Part shown: one piece after another, positions 45,947-55,399 of the stretch
Numbering within the stretch: position 1 is the first letter of the stretch
How the letters are laid out: each line of letters begins with the position of its first letter
Origin: Ulva prolifera
Taxonomy: Eukaryota; Chlorophyta; Ulvophyceae; Ulvales; Ulvaceae
DNA: 64,000 nucleotides
Assembly: GCA_023078555.1 (NCBI GenBank)
Contig: CM041196.1
Coordinates: 7,947,985 to 8,011,984, forward strand
Direction: 5' to 3'
Made by a program: the position numbers and the translations under genes
Notes under the pieces: generated by a model
What the model was told of the DNA's origin: nothing
What the model saw: the letters and a program-made list of their open reading frames with translations, nothing else
Database searches by the model: none

Positions 45947-46050
45947 AGACGCTTGTTAGTCTCATCGAGTGTGCACAGGGGTTAATGCACGTGCCTGAGC
46001 TGGTAAGCATGCTGACTGTGCATGACGACGTGGAGGGGAGCGTACCTTGC
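45947..46050 (-). repeat. Fragment of a family C LTR, reverse orientation
   Basis: Starts TGTCAAGACGC and matches the reverse complement of about 61592-61695, the 3' part of the 5' LTR of the miniature element at 61.4 kb. It starts exactly at the proposed LTR terminus, which supports that border, and is cut at 46050 by copia A. Confidence 0.75.
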
Positions 46051-46398
46051 TGTCACAATGCATGAGCCTGCGGGCAGCAGTGTGGTGACAGGTGCACCCA
46101 TGCACGGACGATCCGCGGATCCAGTGTAGGGGTAAGCCGCCAGTTAGGATTGTCTCGATGTAGTGAGAGAGATCGTGCGAGGGTTTCCCGCCGTAACCTT
46201 GAGTGTTCAGTGTGCATATAAGCATGTGCACACTGAGATCTGTAACCATTCTCTTTACTGTTTCACGGTATTAGCACTCTCCTCTCAGCATCTCTCGGTT
46301 CTACCTCTGCGCGCAGCAGGTACGAGATGCTGGCTGTCCTGACCTGACTTGAACGAGGACTGCGCGTCCGCCCTGCACATAAGATAGCTTTTCTGACA
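46051..46398 (+). repeat. 5' LTR of copia A
   Basis: 348 bp, TGTCACAATG...TTCTGACA. Contains GCATATAAGC near 46214, a likely TATA box, about 180 bases before the LTR end. Confidence 0.93.
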
Positions 46399-46412
46399 TG
46401 GTATCGGTGACG
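46399..46412 (+). promoter_or_regulatory. Primer-binding site, copia A
   Basis: TGGTATCGGTGACG directly after the LTR; same first 12 bases as in family B, so both use the same tRNA primer, probably initiator methionine. Confidence 0.8.
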
Positions 46413-46704
46413 TTAGCGTTATGTCTGTTTATGGTCTTGTTCAGGAAAGCCGTCGGCCAATGTCTGTGCGCAGACACGGCGGGCATTCCACTGTTCTGCC
46501 GGCGCTCAGACTGCGGTCAAAAGCGCAGGCATCATTTAGCTCTCTCGTAGTATATTGTTGTTAGACACAATTCGAGAAGCTTGTTTTAATGATCAGCGCT
46601 GAGAAAAGCGAACGCGTACGCTTGTTCTCTCAACATGTTTGCTTGCGAGCAATCCCACTGGTTAGTTGCTGCGCGCGACAAACAACCATCTGTCCTGATG
46701 CAGG

Positions 46705-49700
46705 ATGTCTCTCTCGAACGCAAACTCCAACGCCAACTCTCTTCGCGAGGAGAGGCGTGACGATGCTGACCAGCAGCCTCTCGTCGACAGGGACGCTGAC
46801 CAGCAGCTCCCTGACGGAGAACAGCCTGCGGGTATGTTGCTCCGGGGCGGCCGAATTGTCCGGCCACGACCCTCTTCCCACACTGGGCAGAGCAGTCAGC
46901 AGGTGCCTTTTTCCTCTCATGCTGTGGACGATCTTGGTCACACTGAGTCACTCATATCACTCGAGACGTTAACCGAGGCGCTGCGCGCATCTCGGGGACG
47001 TAGCGAACCTGATTTGACTAAAGGGAAATTGCCTGATTGGAATTACAAGACTGAAAGTTTCGTTGCGTACGAACAAAAAGTCTTTTTGTGGTTAGGTCAG
47101 TTCGAGTTAGATCATTTGTTGCAGCACGCACCGTCTGCGGACGAACAGCGTGTTCATGCTAGGGCGAGGACACAGGTCCTAATGTCTTTGCCTGACGCGG
47201 ATAGGACGACTGTCTATCGCATGTCACACTTGTGTGAAGCATGGTCTTACTTGACTGCCAAGTACAGACCTAGCACTGAAGCCGAAATCCACAGACTGTG
47301 GAGTCGGTTTAATTCTTTATCACAACACAATAAAGATGTTGCGACATACTGTGGTGATGTGATGAGTGTTTACACTCAACTGGAGGCACTAGGTGCCGAT
47401 GTGGGCCAGCGATGGCTACGTTTGAAACTGTTAGAGGTGGGGGAGGAGTTCAACGCTGTGCGCGGCGAAGTTCAACACTCCTCCCCTCATGTGATAATAT
47501 CGCGTTTAACTGAGCATGCTGATTTGCTAAAACAACAGCGGTCGCTGCAGGCTAGGTCTGGGGCGCCCGCGGGCAAACCAGGCCATGGCTGGCGCAAGCA
47601 GCACCGTGGTGACGGCCCTGTGGTCGCTGCTCTCGCAGCTGGCCAGGCTCCTCGCGAGGAGACCAGGACCAGTTTCTTCTGCAAGAAGAAGGGACATTTG
47701 CGTGCGAACTGCCCCCAACGCAAACAGGCTGCGGCCAGAGATGTTTGCACTATTGAAATGCCTGCCAAGTATCCACAGCCGGACGCGTCCATGCCGTGGA
47801 ACATCATTGTTGATAGTGGGTCGGACATGCATATAGTAGGAAATCGGGAAATGTTCACTGAGTACGGCCCATGTCAGAAAGTTGCCAATCTCGCGGGACC
47901 AGGGCAGCTTTCTATCATGGGCAGGGGAACCATTCAGGTGAACCTGGGTGCTTATGTGGACAAGCATGGGAACAAGCATCCACTGGATGTGGAAATTCCT
48001 GGTGTATACTATGCTCCTGAATGTCCGTACAACCTGCTCAGCACGATGGGTCTTAGACACGAGCAGATGTTCTTAGACACGCGTAGGAATGTCTTGTATG
48101 TCCCTGGTCTGGGTGATATGGCTACCGACGTAGAGGACGATGCCAAATATCAGGAACTAGATGTGGATGGTCACCCTGTCTTTGCGTTTAAAATGGCAGT
48201 AGAGACCAAACCTATTCTCGTCGGTGCGCCTGTCAATAGGGGGGTAGTCTGGTCTAACCAGAGCAGTCCGACCTCAGTTATTGAGGATCAACAGCAGTGG
48301 CATCATATGGCGGTTGCGGCCATTGACCTGAAGCGACCCAATGCTGGGGGAGCTGAGGTTCCATATGATGCATACTTGCTGGAACCTGCTTTTCTAGCGC
48401 ATTTGTCTTTTCACCAGTCAAATTGGGTCCTAAAACGAATGCAGTCTAACAGTGAATTTTATGGTCATCTGAATCTGGATGTCGATTCCGAGCCACTGGG
48501 GAATCGGTGTCACGGCTGCAGAATTGGCAAGGTGCCTGCGGGCAAGTTTTCTGCCAATGATCGCGAGCTCATGGGCCAGGCCAAGTGGCCTGGTGAGCAA
48601 CTGCACGCCGATTTAGCTGGTCCTGTCTCTCCGGTAGGAATTGGTGGTGTGAAATATGTTTTGTTTGTGATGTGTGCCTTTACCCGTTATACTTTCGTGG
48701 TAGGTCTGCGCAAAAAGAGTGAGGCTGCGGCCATGATCTCTTATATTATCGAACGTATTCGGGTGAATGTGGTGAAGCCAGGTGAACCGGGTGTGCGCAT
48801 CCTACACACCGACAAAGGGGGAGAGTTTATGGTCGCGGCCTTAAAGCTCTACCTCCAGCGTCGTGGCATCACTCACCGCTTGACCCCCACAGCCGCTCAT
48901 CGATGTAATGGCATGATCGAGAGGAGGATCGGAGTGGCCTTTGAGTCACTCCGTGCTGCGCTGCTCGCGAGCGGCCTGCCTCTGTTCCTGTGGATAGAAT
49001 GCCTCGCCAGTGTTGTCCATGGTCACAATCTCACGCCGTCGTCGGCATTGTACCATGACAAACTGGCGAGCATCCTCAAGGGCTTGAAAGCTCAGCATGC
49101 TGTCAATGCGTCTGCGGACGTTGACGAAGCTGAGAAGAGCCTGGGGAAAGGTAAGCGCATGAAAAAGGCCGAGCGCGATAAGTTGAGGGATGAGGAAAAA
49201 CGCAAGTACAAGTTGCTTGCGACGACAGAATTAGATGAGTTTTTAGTGCGGTCTTGTGATAAGGATATCATTCCTTATATGGCCTTTTTCAGAGACACCT
49301 CCGTTGAGGTGTTCCAAGATCTGCTGCGGCAGCAGCGTCCATGGGGGGTTGAAGTGTATGCATACCCTAGGGATGACAAGCTGCGGAAGTTGTCCCCGCG
49401 GGGTGTGCCTGCATACTGGGTCGGGGCTGGGTTGGGCCCCAGCATGCAGCGTGTGTACGCCCAGGACGTTCCTGGGGGTAGGGTTTTTGTTGTGCGTCAG
49501 GTGATGTGCACTGCGGATCAGATGATCCGGCACGTACGCAAGTACGATGCGTCCGCCGTTGTGGATAAGAGGGAACCTAAGGAGTTTGCGAACTCCTATA
49601 CGGTTGCTTTCGAGGGGGACGATGAGGGTGAGCGTGTGACTGACGCCAATGTCCCTCCTTTCGCGGCAGAGCACACGTATGATGGGGGAGTGTTGCGCCG

Positions 49701-52263
49701 TCTGCGTGACCAGCTGCACACCCCCCCAGGTCATGGTAGGGTTCCTGTCATGGAAATGACATTCCGGCAGGACAACCCTGACCCTGATCCCACTGCGTAC
49801 TCTCCACGATTTGGAGCTGGCTCCTCTGCGGAGATTATCCGACGTGACCCTGCTAGGGCAACGCCGGAAATAGCCAGAGCAGCTTTGCATCGCACGCGTG
49901 CAATATCCAGAGCTGCTGCTCACCCTGCCGTCCCTGCTCCCCCTCGTGTTCACGGCGAAGTGCATCATCCTGTCGCCACGCCCTCTCGCACCGCGCGGTA
50001 TGTTGTCACGCGCAATGCTGTATTGCACGACCCTGGTGTAGAAGTTGCGCTCCCCATCCACATGTCTGTCAGTGCGTCTGATGACGACATGGAGGATCCG
50101 TCCGATGATGACAGCCCTGGCATCTATGACGACGATGACGAACAGCGCATGGACTACACCGTCTCAGATGATGAAAGAGCTGCGGCTCATCAAAATCTGG
50201 AGGCTCAGCGGGTCCGCTCTGGGAGTAATTCGGCAGCGGCCTCAGCATCTGGCGCGGGGGCAGTTGCTCAGCCCTTGCGAGGAGCTGAGGCGCCGAGGCC
50301 CTTCTGGGAGGATGAGCCAGATGAGGTGGAGACCGGGTCCGAATTAGGGGGAGAGGATCCGGACCCCTCAGCCGCGGTTGGGGTTGATTTGCCTGACGAG
50401 GTGAGGGCCATTCCAGCTGCCCTACCTCGTATTAAAATCAATCCTCTTGTACGCAGACGCCTTGTTCCATTGGCTGCGGATGTAGCAGCTGTACAAATGC
50501 ATGAGCCTGCGGGCTCTGACATTGCTAGTAGTGAAACAGTTGTAGTTGCTATTGATGCTTCAGCTTGCGATCAGGACACATCAGCCGCGGCTGACTGTGG
50601 AGTGTCCTGTGCAGGCCTGAAGCCTCAGCATGTGGAGTCTGGCGCGCAGCAGAATGCTCAGCGTCGTGGGTCGCGCAGAGCAGCTGCCGCCAGGAAGCAG
50701 AAGCCTTCCGACCCTGATCTGCCTTCTATGAAGGAAGGACTCGCGGGTCCAGACAGGGATGCGTGGCTGCGTGCCATGCAAGAGGAGGTGGATGCACTGG
50801 GTGAGCACGGAACCTTCGGGTTGTGCTATCTGCCTGCGGGCAAACGGGCTATCTCGGGCAAATGGGTGCTCAAGATCAAGCGTGGGCCTGCTGGTGAGAT
50901 TCAGCGGTACAAGGCACGATATGTAGCTCGTGGTTTTTCTCAGGTAGAAGGAGTAGATTTCTTCGAGACATGGTCCCCTGTTGGTAGTTATGCGACACTG
51001 CGTGTGTTGCTGTCAATAGCTGCTCAGGAGGATCTGGAGATTAGGCATATAGATATACAGTGTGCTTTTCTGAACGGTGACCTGGAGGAAGAGGTTTTCG
51101 TTGAACAGCCCCCGTATTTTTCAGACGGGACAGCACGTGTATGGAAATTGCATAAGACTCTGTATGGCCTGAAGCAAGCCGCTCGCGAGTGGCATAAAGC
51201 TTTAGTAAAGGTCTTGGCTGAACTGGGATTTGTGTGCGCACAGAGTGATCCCGGACTGTATGTCAGTAAAACCAGTCGCTGCTTTATTTTTCTGTGGGTG
51301 GATGATTTATTCATCTTCAGTTGCTCTGCGGGGCTGCAAGAAATCATCAGTGTCATTCTCACGAAATTTGAAGGTAGAGATTTAGGTGACCTGTCTTGGG
51401 GACTCGGCACTGAGATCACGCGTGATCGAAAGGCCAAAACAATCACAATGACACAACGTACCAAAATCCAGAACCTGTTGGAAAAATACAGCATGTCTGA
51501 TTGTCGTAAATCTCCCACTCCATTAGTGCCGCGGCAACAGCTAAGGAGTGTGAAAGAGCATCCTGACCTGGAGAAAGCCAGTGCTGCTGAGCATTCCAGG
51601 TTCATGAGTGCTGTAGGAAGCATCCAGTATATTGCAGGAGTGACACGACCTGACCTGAGCTATGTGGCACATGCCCTGGCCCGGCACATGTCTAGTAGTC
51701 TGAAGGAACACTGGTCTGCCGTGCAACATGTTCTGAGATACCTACAGTCCACAAAGAACTTAGGAATACAATTTATAGGCTCTGAGGGACACGGGTGTTT
51801 GATAGAGGCTTTTTCAGATGCAGATTTTGCGAACTCTGCTGATCTGAAAAGCGTGTCTGGTATGATTATTCGAGTGTATGGGAACTCTGTTCTCTGGCGT
51901 TCGAAGAAGCAGAGTATAGTGGCTGGGGATACAACAGAGGCTGAGCTCATCGCGATGAGTGCAACAGCCAACGAGTTGATGTGGGTGAAGCAGTTGCTTC
52001 TCGATCTGAAACTCGTCCCACATAAGCCGACTCTGTGGGGTGACAATAAGAGTGCCAATATCTTGGCTGTGAATGCTGTGTCCACTGACAGATCCAAGCA
52101 CATTCGTGTGCGGCACTTGCGAGTGCGGGAATATGTCCAGATGGATGAACTTAAGGTAGCATGGGTAGGCACTGTTGATCAGTTAGCGGATGTGTTTACT
52201 AAAGTGCTGCCCGGACCTGCCTTGCAAGAAGTTCGTAATAAACTCCAGCTAGTGGAGACTTAG
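46705..52263 (+). CDS. Copia gag-pol polyprotein, uninterrupted (1852 aa)
   Basis: Order of domains: Gag (about 80-310), zinc knuckle (about 325-337), aspartic protease (VDSG with DSG at 370-372), pre-integrase (CHGCRIGK), integrase core with D636, D703 and E739 (35 residues between the last two, as in DD35E), a long acidic/Ser/Ala-rich linker (about 1000-1340), reverse transcriptase (SGKWVLKIKRGPAGEIQRYK; IQCAFLNGDLEEEVFVEQPP; catalytic WVDD at 1531-1534), RNase H (FSDADFANSADLKSVSG; TTEAELIAMS). Two features are odd. The zinc knuckle reads SFFCKKKGHLRANC, with Ser323 where the related copy at 55.9 kb has Cys. The RT box is WVDD rather than the usual YVDD, and family B has WVDD too, so this is a lineage feature. 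One frame for gag and pol is normal for copia. Confidence 0.95.
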   Translation: MSLSNANSNANSLREERRDDADQQPLVDRDADQQLPDGEQPAGMLLRGGRIVRPRPSSHTGQSSQQVPFSSHAVDDLGHTESLISLETLTEALRASRGRSEPDLTKGKLPDWNYKTESFVAYEQKVFLWLGQFELDHLLQHAPSADEQRVHARARTQVLMSLPDADRTTVYRMSHLCEAWSYLTAKYRPSTEAEIHRLWSRFNSLSQHNKDVATYCGDVMSVYTQLEALGADVGQRWLRLKLLEVGEEFNAVRGEVQHSSPHVIISRLTEHADLLKQQRSLQARSGAPAGKPGHGWRKQHRGDGPVVAALAAGQAPREETRTSFFCKKKGHLRANCPQRKQAAARDVCTIEMPAKYPQPDASMPWNIIVDSGSDMHIVGNREMFTEYGPCQKVANLAGPGQLSIMGRGTIQVNLGAYVDKHGNKHPLDVEIPGVYYAPECPYNLLSTMGLRHEQMFLDTRRNVLYVPGLGDMATDVEDDAKYQELDVDGHPVFAFKMAVETKPILVGAPVNRGVVWSNQSSPTSVIEDQQQWHHMAVAAIDLKRPNAGGAEVPYDAYLLEPAFLAHLSFHQSNWVLKRMQSNSEFYGHLNLDVDSEPLGNRCHGCRIGKVPAGKFSANDRELMGQAKWPGEQLHADLAGPVSPVGIGGVKYVLFVMCAFTRYTFVVGLRKKSEAAAMISYIIERIRVNVVKPGEPGVRILHTDKGGEFMVAALKLYLQRRGITHRLTPTAAHRCNGMIERRIGVAFESLRAALLASGLPLFLWIECLASVVHGHNLTPSSALYHDKLASILKGLKAQHAVNASADVDEAEKSLGKGKRMKKAERDKLRDEEKRKYKLLATTELDEFLVRSCDKDIIPYMAFFRDTSVEVFQDLLRQQRPWGVEVYAYPRDDKLRKLSPRGVPAYWVGAGLGPSMQRVYAQDVPGGRVFVVRQVMCTADQMIRHVRKYDASAVVDKREPKEFANSYTVAFEGDDEGERVTDANVPPFAAEHTYDGGVLRRLRDQLHTPPGHGRVPVMEMTFRQDNPDPDPTAYSPRFGAGSSAEIIRRDPARATPEIARAALHRTRAISRAAAHPAVPAPPRVHGEVHHPVATPSRTARYVVTRNAVLHDPGVEVALPIHMSVSASDDDMEDPSDDDSPGIYDDDDEQRMDYTVSDDERAAAHQNLEAQRVRSGSNSAAASASGAGAVAQPLRGAEAPRPFWEDEPDEVETGSELGGEDPDPSAAVGVDLPDEVRAIPAALPRIKINPLVRRRLVPLAADVAAVQMHEPAGSDIASSETVVVAIDASACDQDTSAAADCGVSCAGLKPQHVESGAQQNAQRRGSRRAAAARKQKPSDPDLPSMKEGLAGPDRDAWLRAMQEEVDALGEHGTFGLCYLPAGKRAISGKWVLKIKRGPAGEIQRYKARYVARGFSQVEGVDFFETWSPVGSYATLRVLLSIAAQEDLEIRHIDIQCAFLNGDLEEEVFVEQPPYFSDGTARVWKLHKTLYGLKQAAREWHKALVKVLAELGFVCAQSDPGLYVSKTSRCFIFLWVDDLFIFSCSAGLQEIISVILTKFEGRDLGDLSWGLGTEITRDRKAKTITMTQRTKIQNLLEKYSMSDCRKSPTPLVPRQQLRSVKEHPDLEKASAAEHSRFMSAVGSIQYIAGVTRPDLSYVAHALARHMSSSLKEHWSAVQHVLRYLQSTKNLGIQFIGSEGHGCLIEAFSDADFANSADLKSVSGMIIRVYGNSVLWRSKKQSIVAGDTTEAELIAMSATANELMWVKQLLLDLKLVPHKPTLWGDNKSANILAVNAVSTDRSKHIRVRHLRVREYVQMDELKVAWVGTVDQLADVFTKVLPGPALQEVRNKLQLVET

Positions 52264-52270
52264 CAGGGTT

Positions 52271-52280
52271 TATGGGGGAG
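52271..52280 (+). promoter_or_regulatory. Polypurine tract of copia A
   Basis: TATGGGGGAG ends at the first base before the 3' LTR. Primes plus-strand DNA synthesis. Confidence 0.8.
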
Positions 52281-52627
52281 TGTCACAATGCATGAGCCTG
52301 CGGGCAGCAGTGTGGTGACAGGTGCACCCATGCACGGACGATCCGCGGATCCAGTGCAGGGGTAAGCCGCCAGCCGAGATTGTCTCGATGTAGTGAGAGA
52401 GATCCCGTGAGGGTTTCCCGCCGTAACCTTGTGTGTTCAGTGTGCATATAAGCATGTGCACACTGAGATCTGTAACCATTCTCTTTACTGTTTCCCGGTA
52501 CTAGCACTCTTCCCAAGCATCTCTCGGTTCTACCTCTGTGCGCAGAAGGTATGAGATGCTGGCTGTCCTGACCTGACTTGAACGAGGACTGCGCGTCCGC
52601 CCTGCACATAAGATAGCTTTTCTGACA
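52281..52627 (+). repeat. 3' LTR of copia A
   Basis: 347 bp, same ends as the 5' LTR. Differences cluster in a few short blocks (for example CAGTTAGGAT against CAGCCGAGAT). Confidence 0.93.
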
Positions 52628-54479
52628 TCATGAAGAAGAAACCTGCTGATCCAGACAATCCACCCTGGAAGGCAGCGTTGGCTGGGCCTGATAGGGAGAA
52701 GTGGATGGTAGCTTTGGAGGAAGAGGTGAACTGTTTGAGTGAGCATGGCACCTATGAATTGGTAGAATTGCCAGTAGGGGCTAAGGCCATCTCTGGTAAG
52801 TGGGTCATGAAGATTAAGAGGGGACCTACAGGAGAGATCCAGCGTTACAAGGCGCGATATGTTGCTAGAGGGTTTACCCAGGAGGAGGGTGTAGATTTCT
52901 TTGAGACGTGGGCTCCAGTAGGGAGCTATGCCACTCTTCGTGTTGTTCTGTCAATAGCTGTAGTGGAAGATTTAGATATAAAACACGTAGACATCCAGTG
53001 TGCCTTTCTCAATGGGGTCATGAATGAGACTTTTTATGTAGAACAACCCCAGGTTTTGAACGATGGCACCAGTCGAGTGTGGAAACTGCTTAAGACCATG
53101 TATGGCTTGAAGCAAGCAGCACGTGAATGGCACAAGGCGCTTGCACGTCTACTGGGTGAGATGGGCTATGTTCGCTCACACTCAGACCCTGCACTGTATG
53201 TTAGGAAAACTGGTAGATGTTTCATCTTCCTATGGGTTGATGATTTGTTTATCTTCGGACGGTCCACGGGCCTGAAGGAGTTGATAGACCGAATTCTCAA
53301 AGTGTTCACCGGACGGGACTTAGGCGATTTGTCTTGGGCATTAGGCGCCTCTATCAAACGTGACGGGAAGAAGAGAACGATCACATTGTTCCGAGAGCAG
53401 AAGATTGTGAATCTGCTAGAAAAGTTTAGCATGGTAGATTGCAGACCCAGTCCGACTCCACTGGTGCCACGGCAACAGTTGAGGAGTGCGAAGGACTACC
53501 CTGACCTTGAGGTTGCCACTCAGGCTGAGCACGCTCAGTTCATGAGTGTTGTAGGGGGAATCCAGTACCTGGCTGTAGTTACGCGACCTGATATTTCTTA
53601 TGCCTGTAATGCTTTGGCCAAGCATATGGGGTGTAGCTTAAAGGAGTATTGGTCAGCGGTGCAGCATGTGCTGAGATACCTGCAGTCCACGAAGGGGCTT
53701 TGTATGGTGTTAAGGGCTCGTCTGAGAAGAGTTGTTTGCTTGAGGGATACACTGATGCTGATTTTGCAAATGACAAGAGTTTGAAGAGCATAAGTGGCCT
53801 ACTCCTACGGGTGTATGGCAACACTGTGTTCTGGAGGTCAAAGAGACAGGCGATCACAGCTGGTGATACGACCGAGGCAGAATTGATAGCAATGAGTAGT
53901 GCAGCAAACGAGTTGATGTGGGCCAAGCAATTGTTCTTAGACTTGCATCTTCGTCCAGAAAAACCGGTGCTTTGGGGAGATAATAAAAGTGCGAATATCC
54001 TTGCAAACAATCCAATCTCTAGTGATAGGTCCAAACATATTCGAGTGCGGCACCTACGGGTCCGAGAATTTGTAGAGGCGGATGATATCCAAGTGCAATG
54101 GGTAGAGACCAAAGACCAGTTAGCTGATGTCTTCACTAAGGTTTTGTTCGAATGCAAGCGCGAGTGGAAGCGTCATACCGTAAGCTTAGTTGGGCGAAAT
54201 GTTATGTGTGCGGAGTGCTTAGCACATGGCGCCTGAGATCTGGGATCACACCTGCATGGTCAGTATCTGAGTCAGATACTTGAACCATGACCTTGTTCGA
54301 CCTATACAGAGAGCTGGAATGTGTCTTCTCATTCGCGGGCTGGTGACTGCCACGTGTCACCCCGTGCGTGCATTCGCATGTGCACCTGCCTTGTGCGCTA
54401 CGAGGCACTTTCACAACAGGTTTTGCCTGGACCTGCATTGAAGGACGTTCGAGAGAAGCTGCATCTAATTCAAGATCAG
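52628..54479 (+). pseudogene. Copia B reverse transcriptase and RNase H, decayed
   Basis: Begins directly after the A LTR, in the linker just before RT (KKKPADPDNPPWKAALAGPD). First frame 52630-53710: RT with SGKWVMKIKRGPTGEIQRYK and LWVDDLFIF. A frameshift near 53710 moves to the frame of 53649-54146: RNase H with TDADFANDKSLKSISG and TTEAELIAMSS. The last codons of the ORF are separated by a 271-bp insertion (54147-54417) and resume with PGPALKDVREKLHLIQD up to the stop before the polypurine tract. Not functional. Confidence 0.85.
54147..54417 (+). repeat. 271-bp inserted repeat with 8-bp target duplication
   Basis: Interrupts the end of the B pol frame. AGGTTTTG precedes it (54139-54146) and follows it (54418-54425); removing one copy plus the insert restores the copia reading. 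A second copy lies inverted at 33982-34255. Ends TTCGAATGC and TTTCACAAC are not inverted repeats. An 8-bp duplication is usual for hAT, P and some other DNA transposons, but the family is unknown. Confidence 0.85.
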
Positions 54480-54487
54480 AAGACCTT

Positions 54488-54496
54488 CTAGGGGAG
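54488..54496 (+). promoter_or_regulatory. Polypurine tract of copia B
   Basis: CTAGGGGAG lies right before the 3' LTR and overlaps the pol stop codon. Confidence 0.75.
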
Positions 54497-54871
54497 TGTC
54501 ATAAATCAGTGTCTAGGTACACCTGCAATGCATGACGCGCAAGTCTGCGGATGGGTATGGTGGCCAAGGGCCCAACCCGTGTTATGTTAGGATAGTATGC
54601 ATGAGCATACTTGGGGCGCTCCGTGAGCGGCTCGCCCCGGGCCATTGTCATTGGGCCACGGTAGACATGCACAAATGGTCGCATATAGTTGTATGCGTCC
54701 AAGTCTAAAGAAACCTTTCTCTTACATCTTCCATAGGTTCCTGCACTGTCTTGCATCTAGTGCAGTATACTCCCTGATCTGTGTAGTGACCTTTCGTACG
54801 ACCTGGCGGCTCTCCCGGGTTAGGCACTACTAACCTCCTAATGCACACATAATAGGTTCTCGTTTATAACA
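54497..54871 (+). repeat. 3' LTR of copia B
   Basis: 375 bp with the same termini as 37932-38305. Confidence 0.9.
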
Positions 54872-55399
54872 CCACCGGCAAGGTGTCAGCCTGTTCATGA
54901 TGAGGGGGATGGGTGCCGGCACCAGTGATGGGCGCCAGCACCAATGGCATGATGTAATAAAAAGCATACGTAACATCGCAATAAGGAAACAAGCAGCATT
55001 CTATCATCCTGGATTTGTTTTTATCGGCATCTGTGATGTATGGCACACTTTGTGAGCGCATCCTCACAGCTTGGCACACCCGGCCGGGTGCTCCCGCTGG
55101 GTGAGAGAGCCCCCGGGAGGAGGGGCTGCAGTTTTAGGTGTGCCACGGAATAGTGTGCCAGTCAGAAACTTCACCCGAAAGGACCTCAATGACACGAGAC
55201 ACTGTGTTAATATGTATAATCAACATCCACTACCGCACGTTACGCTTGTAGGGGGTCAGAGACGCATGCTGGAGCTATTTACCCTTCGTGATGGAAGAGC
55301 CGGCACAGTGGGATGAGCGCTTGCCACTCTCCATAGATTTAGGAAGCTAGGAGGGTGCCATTGAAGCTAAAAGTGTTTTATACACCCTGTCGGCAGGCT
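54872..55399. other. No gene recognised
   Basis: About 530 bases between the B LTR and a copia A fragment. One 81-codon plus frame (55071-55316) has no domain I know. A direct repeat of GGTGCCGGCACC and GATGGGCGCCAGCACC-like words occurs near 54910-54945. Confidence 0.4.

Larger units (their letters stand above)
46051..52627 (+). mobile_element. Full-length copia element, family A
   Basis: LTRs 46051-46398 and 52281-52627, primer-binding site at 46399, one gag-pol frame 46705-52263, polypurine tract 52271-52280. The LTRs differ at about 18 positions (about 5 percent), so the insertion is not very recent even though the ORF is open. The bases next to the two ends (CTTGC before, TCATG after) do not form a target duplication, and what lies beyond the ends belongs to two different elements (C LTR on the left, B RT on the right), so the present arrangement arose by recombination or deletion as well as insertion. 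Confidence 0.92.
37932..54871 (+). mobile_element. Copia family B element, split by nested insertions (proposed)
   Basis: Two B LTRs (37932-38305 and 54497-54871) face the same way and enclose family B parts in the right order: primer site, gag, zinc knuckle-protease-integrase (43493-45945), RT-RNase H (52628-54480). They are interrupted by a 3.95-kb Rep-type element and by copia A. The LTRs differ at about 13 of 374 positions. No matching target duplication flanks the pair (CTCAA on the left, CCACC on the right), and about 400 codons between integrase and RT are missing, so it may be a recombinant of two B copies rather than one. Confidence 0.5.

Noticed and set aside
46586-46951. Overlapping frames at the start of copia A (both strands)
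   Set aside because: Shadows of the long gag-pol frame beginning at 46705.
37932-54871. One simple copia B element with a target duplication
   Set aside because: The flanks CTCAA and CCACC do not match and an internal part is missing, so I list the single-element reading only as a proposal.
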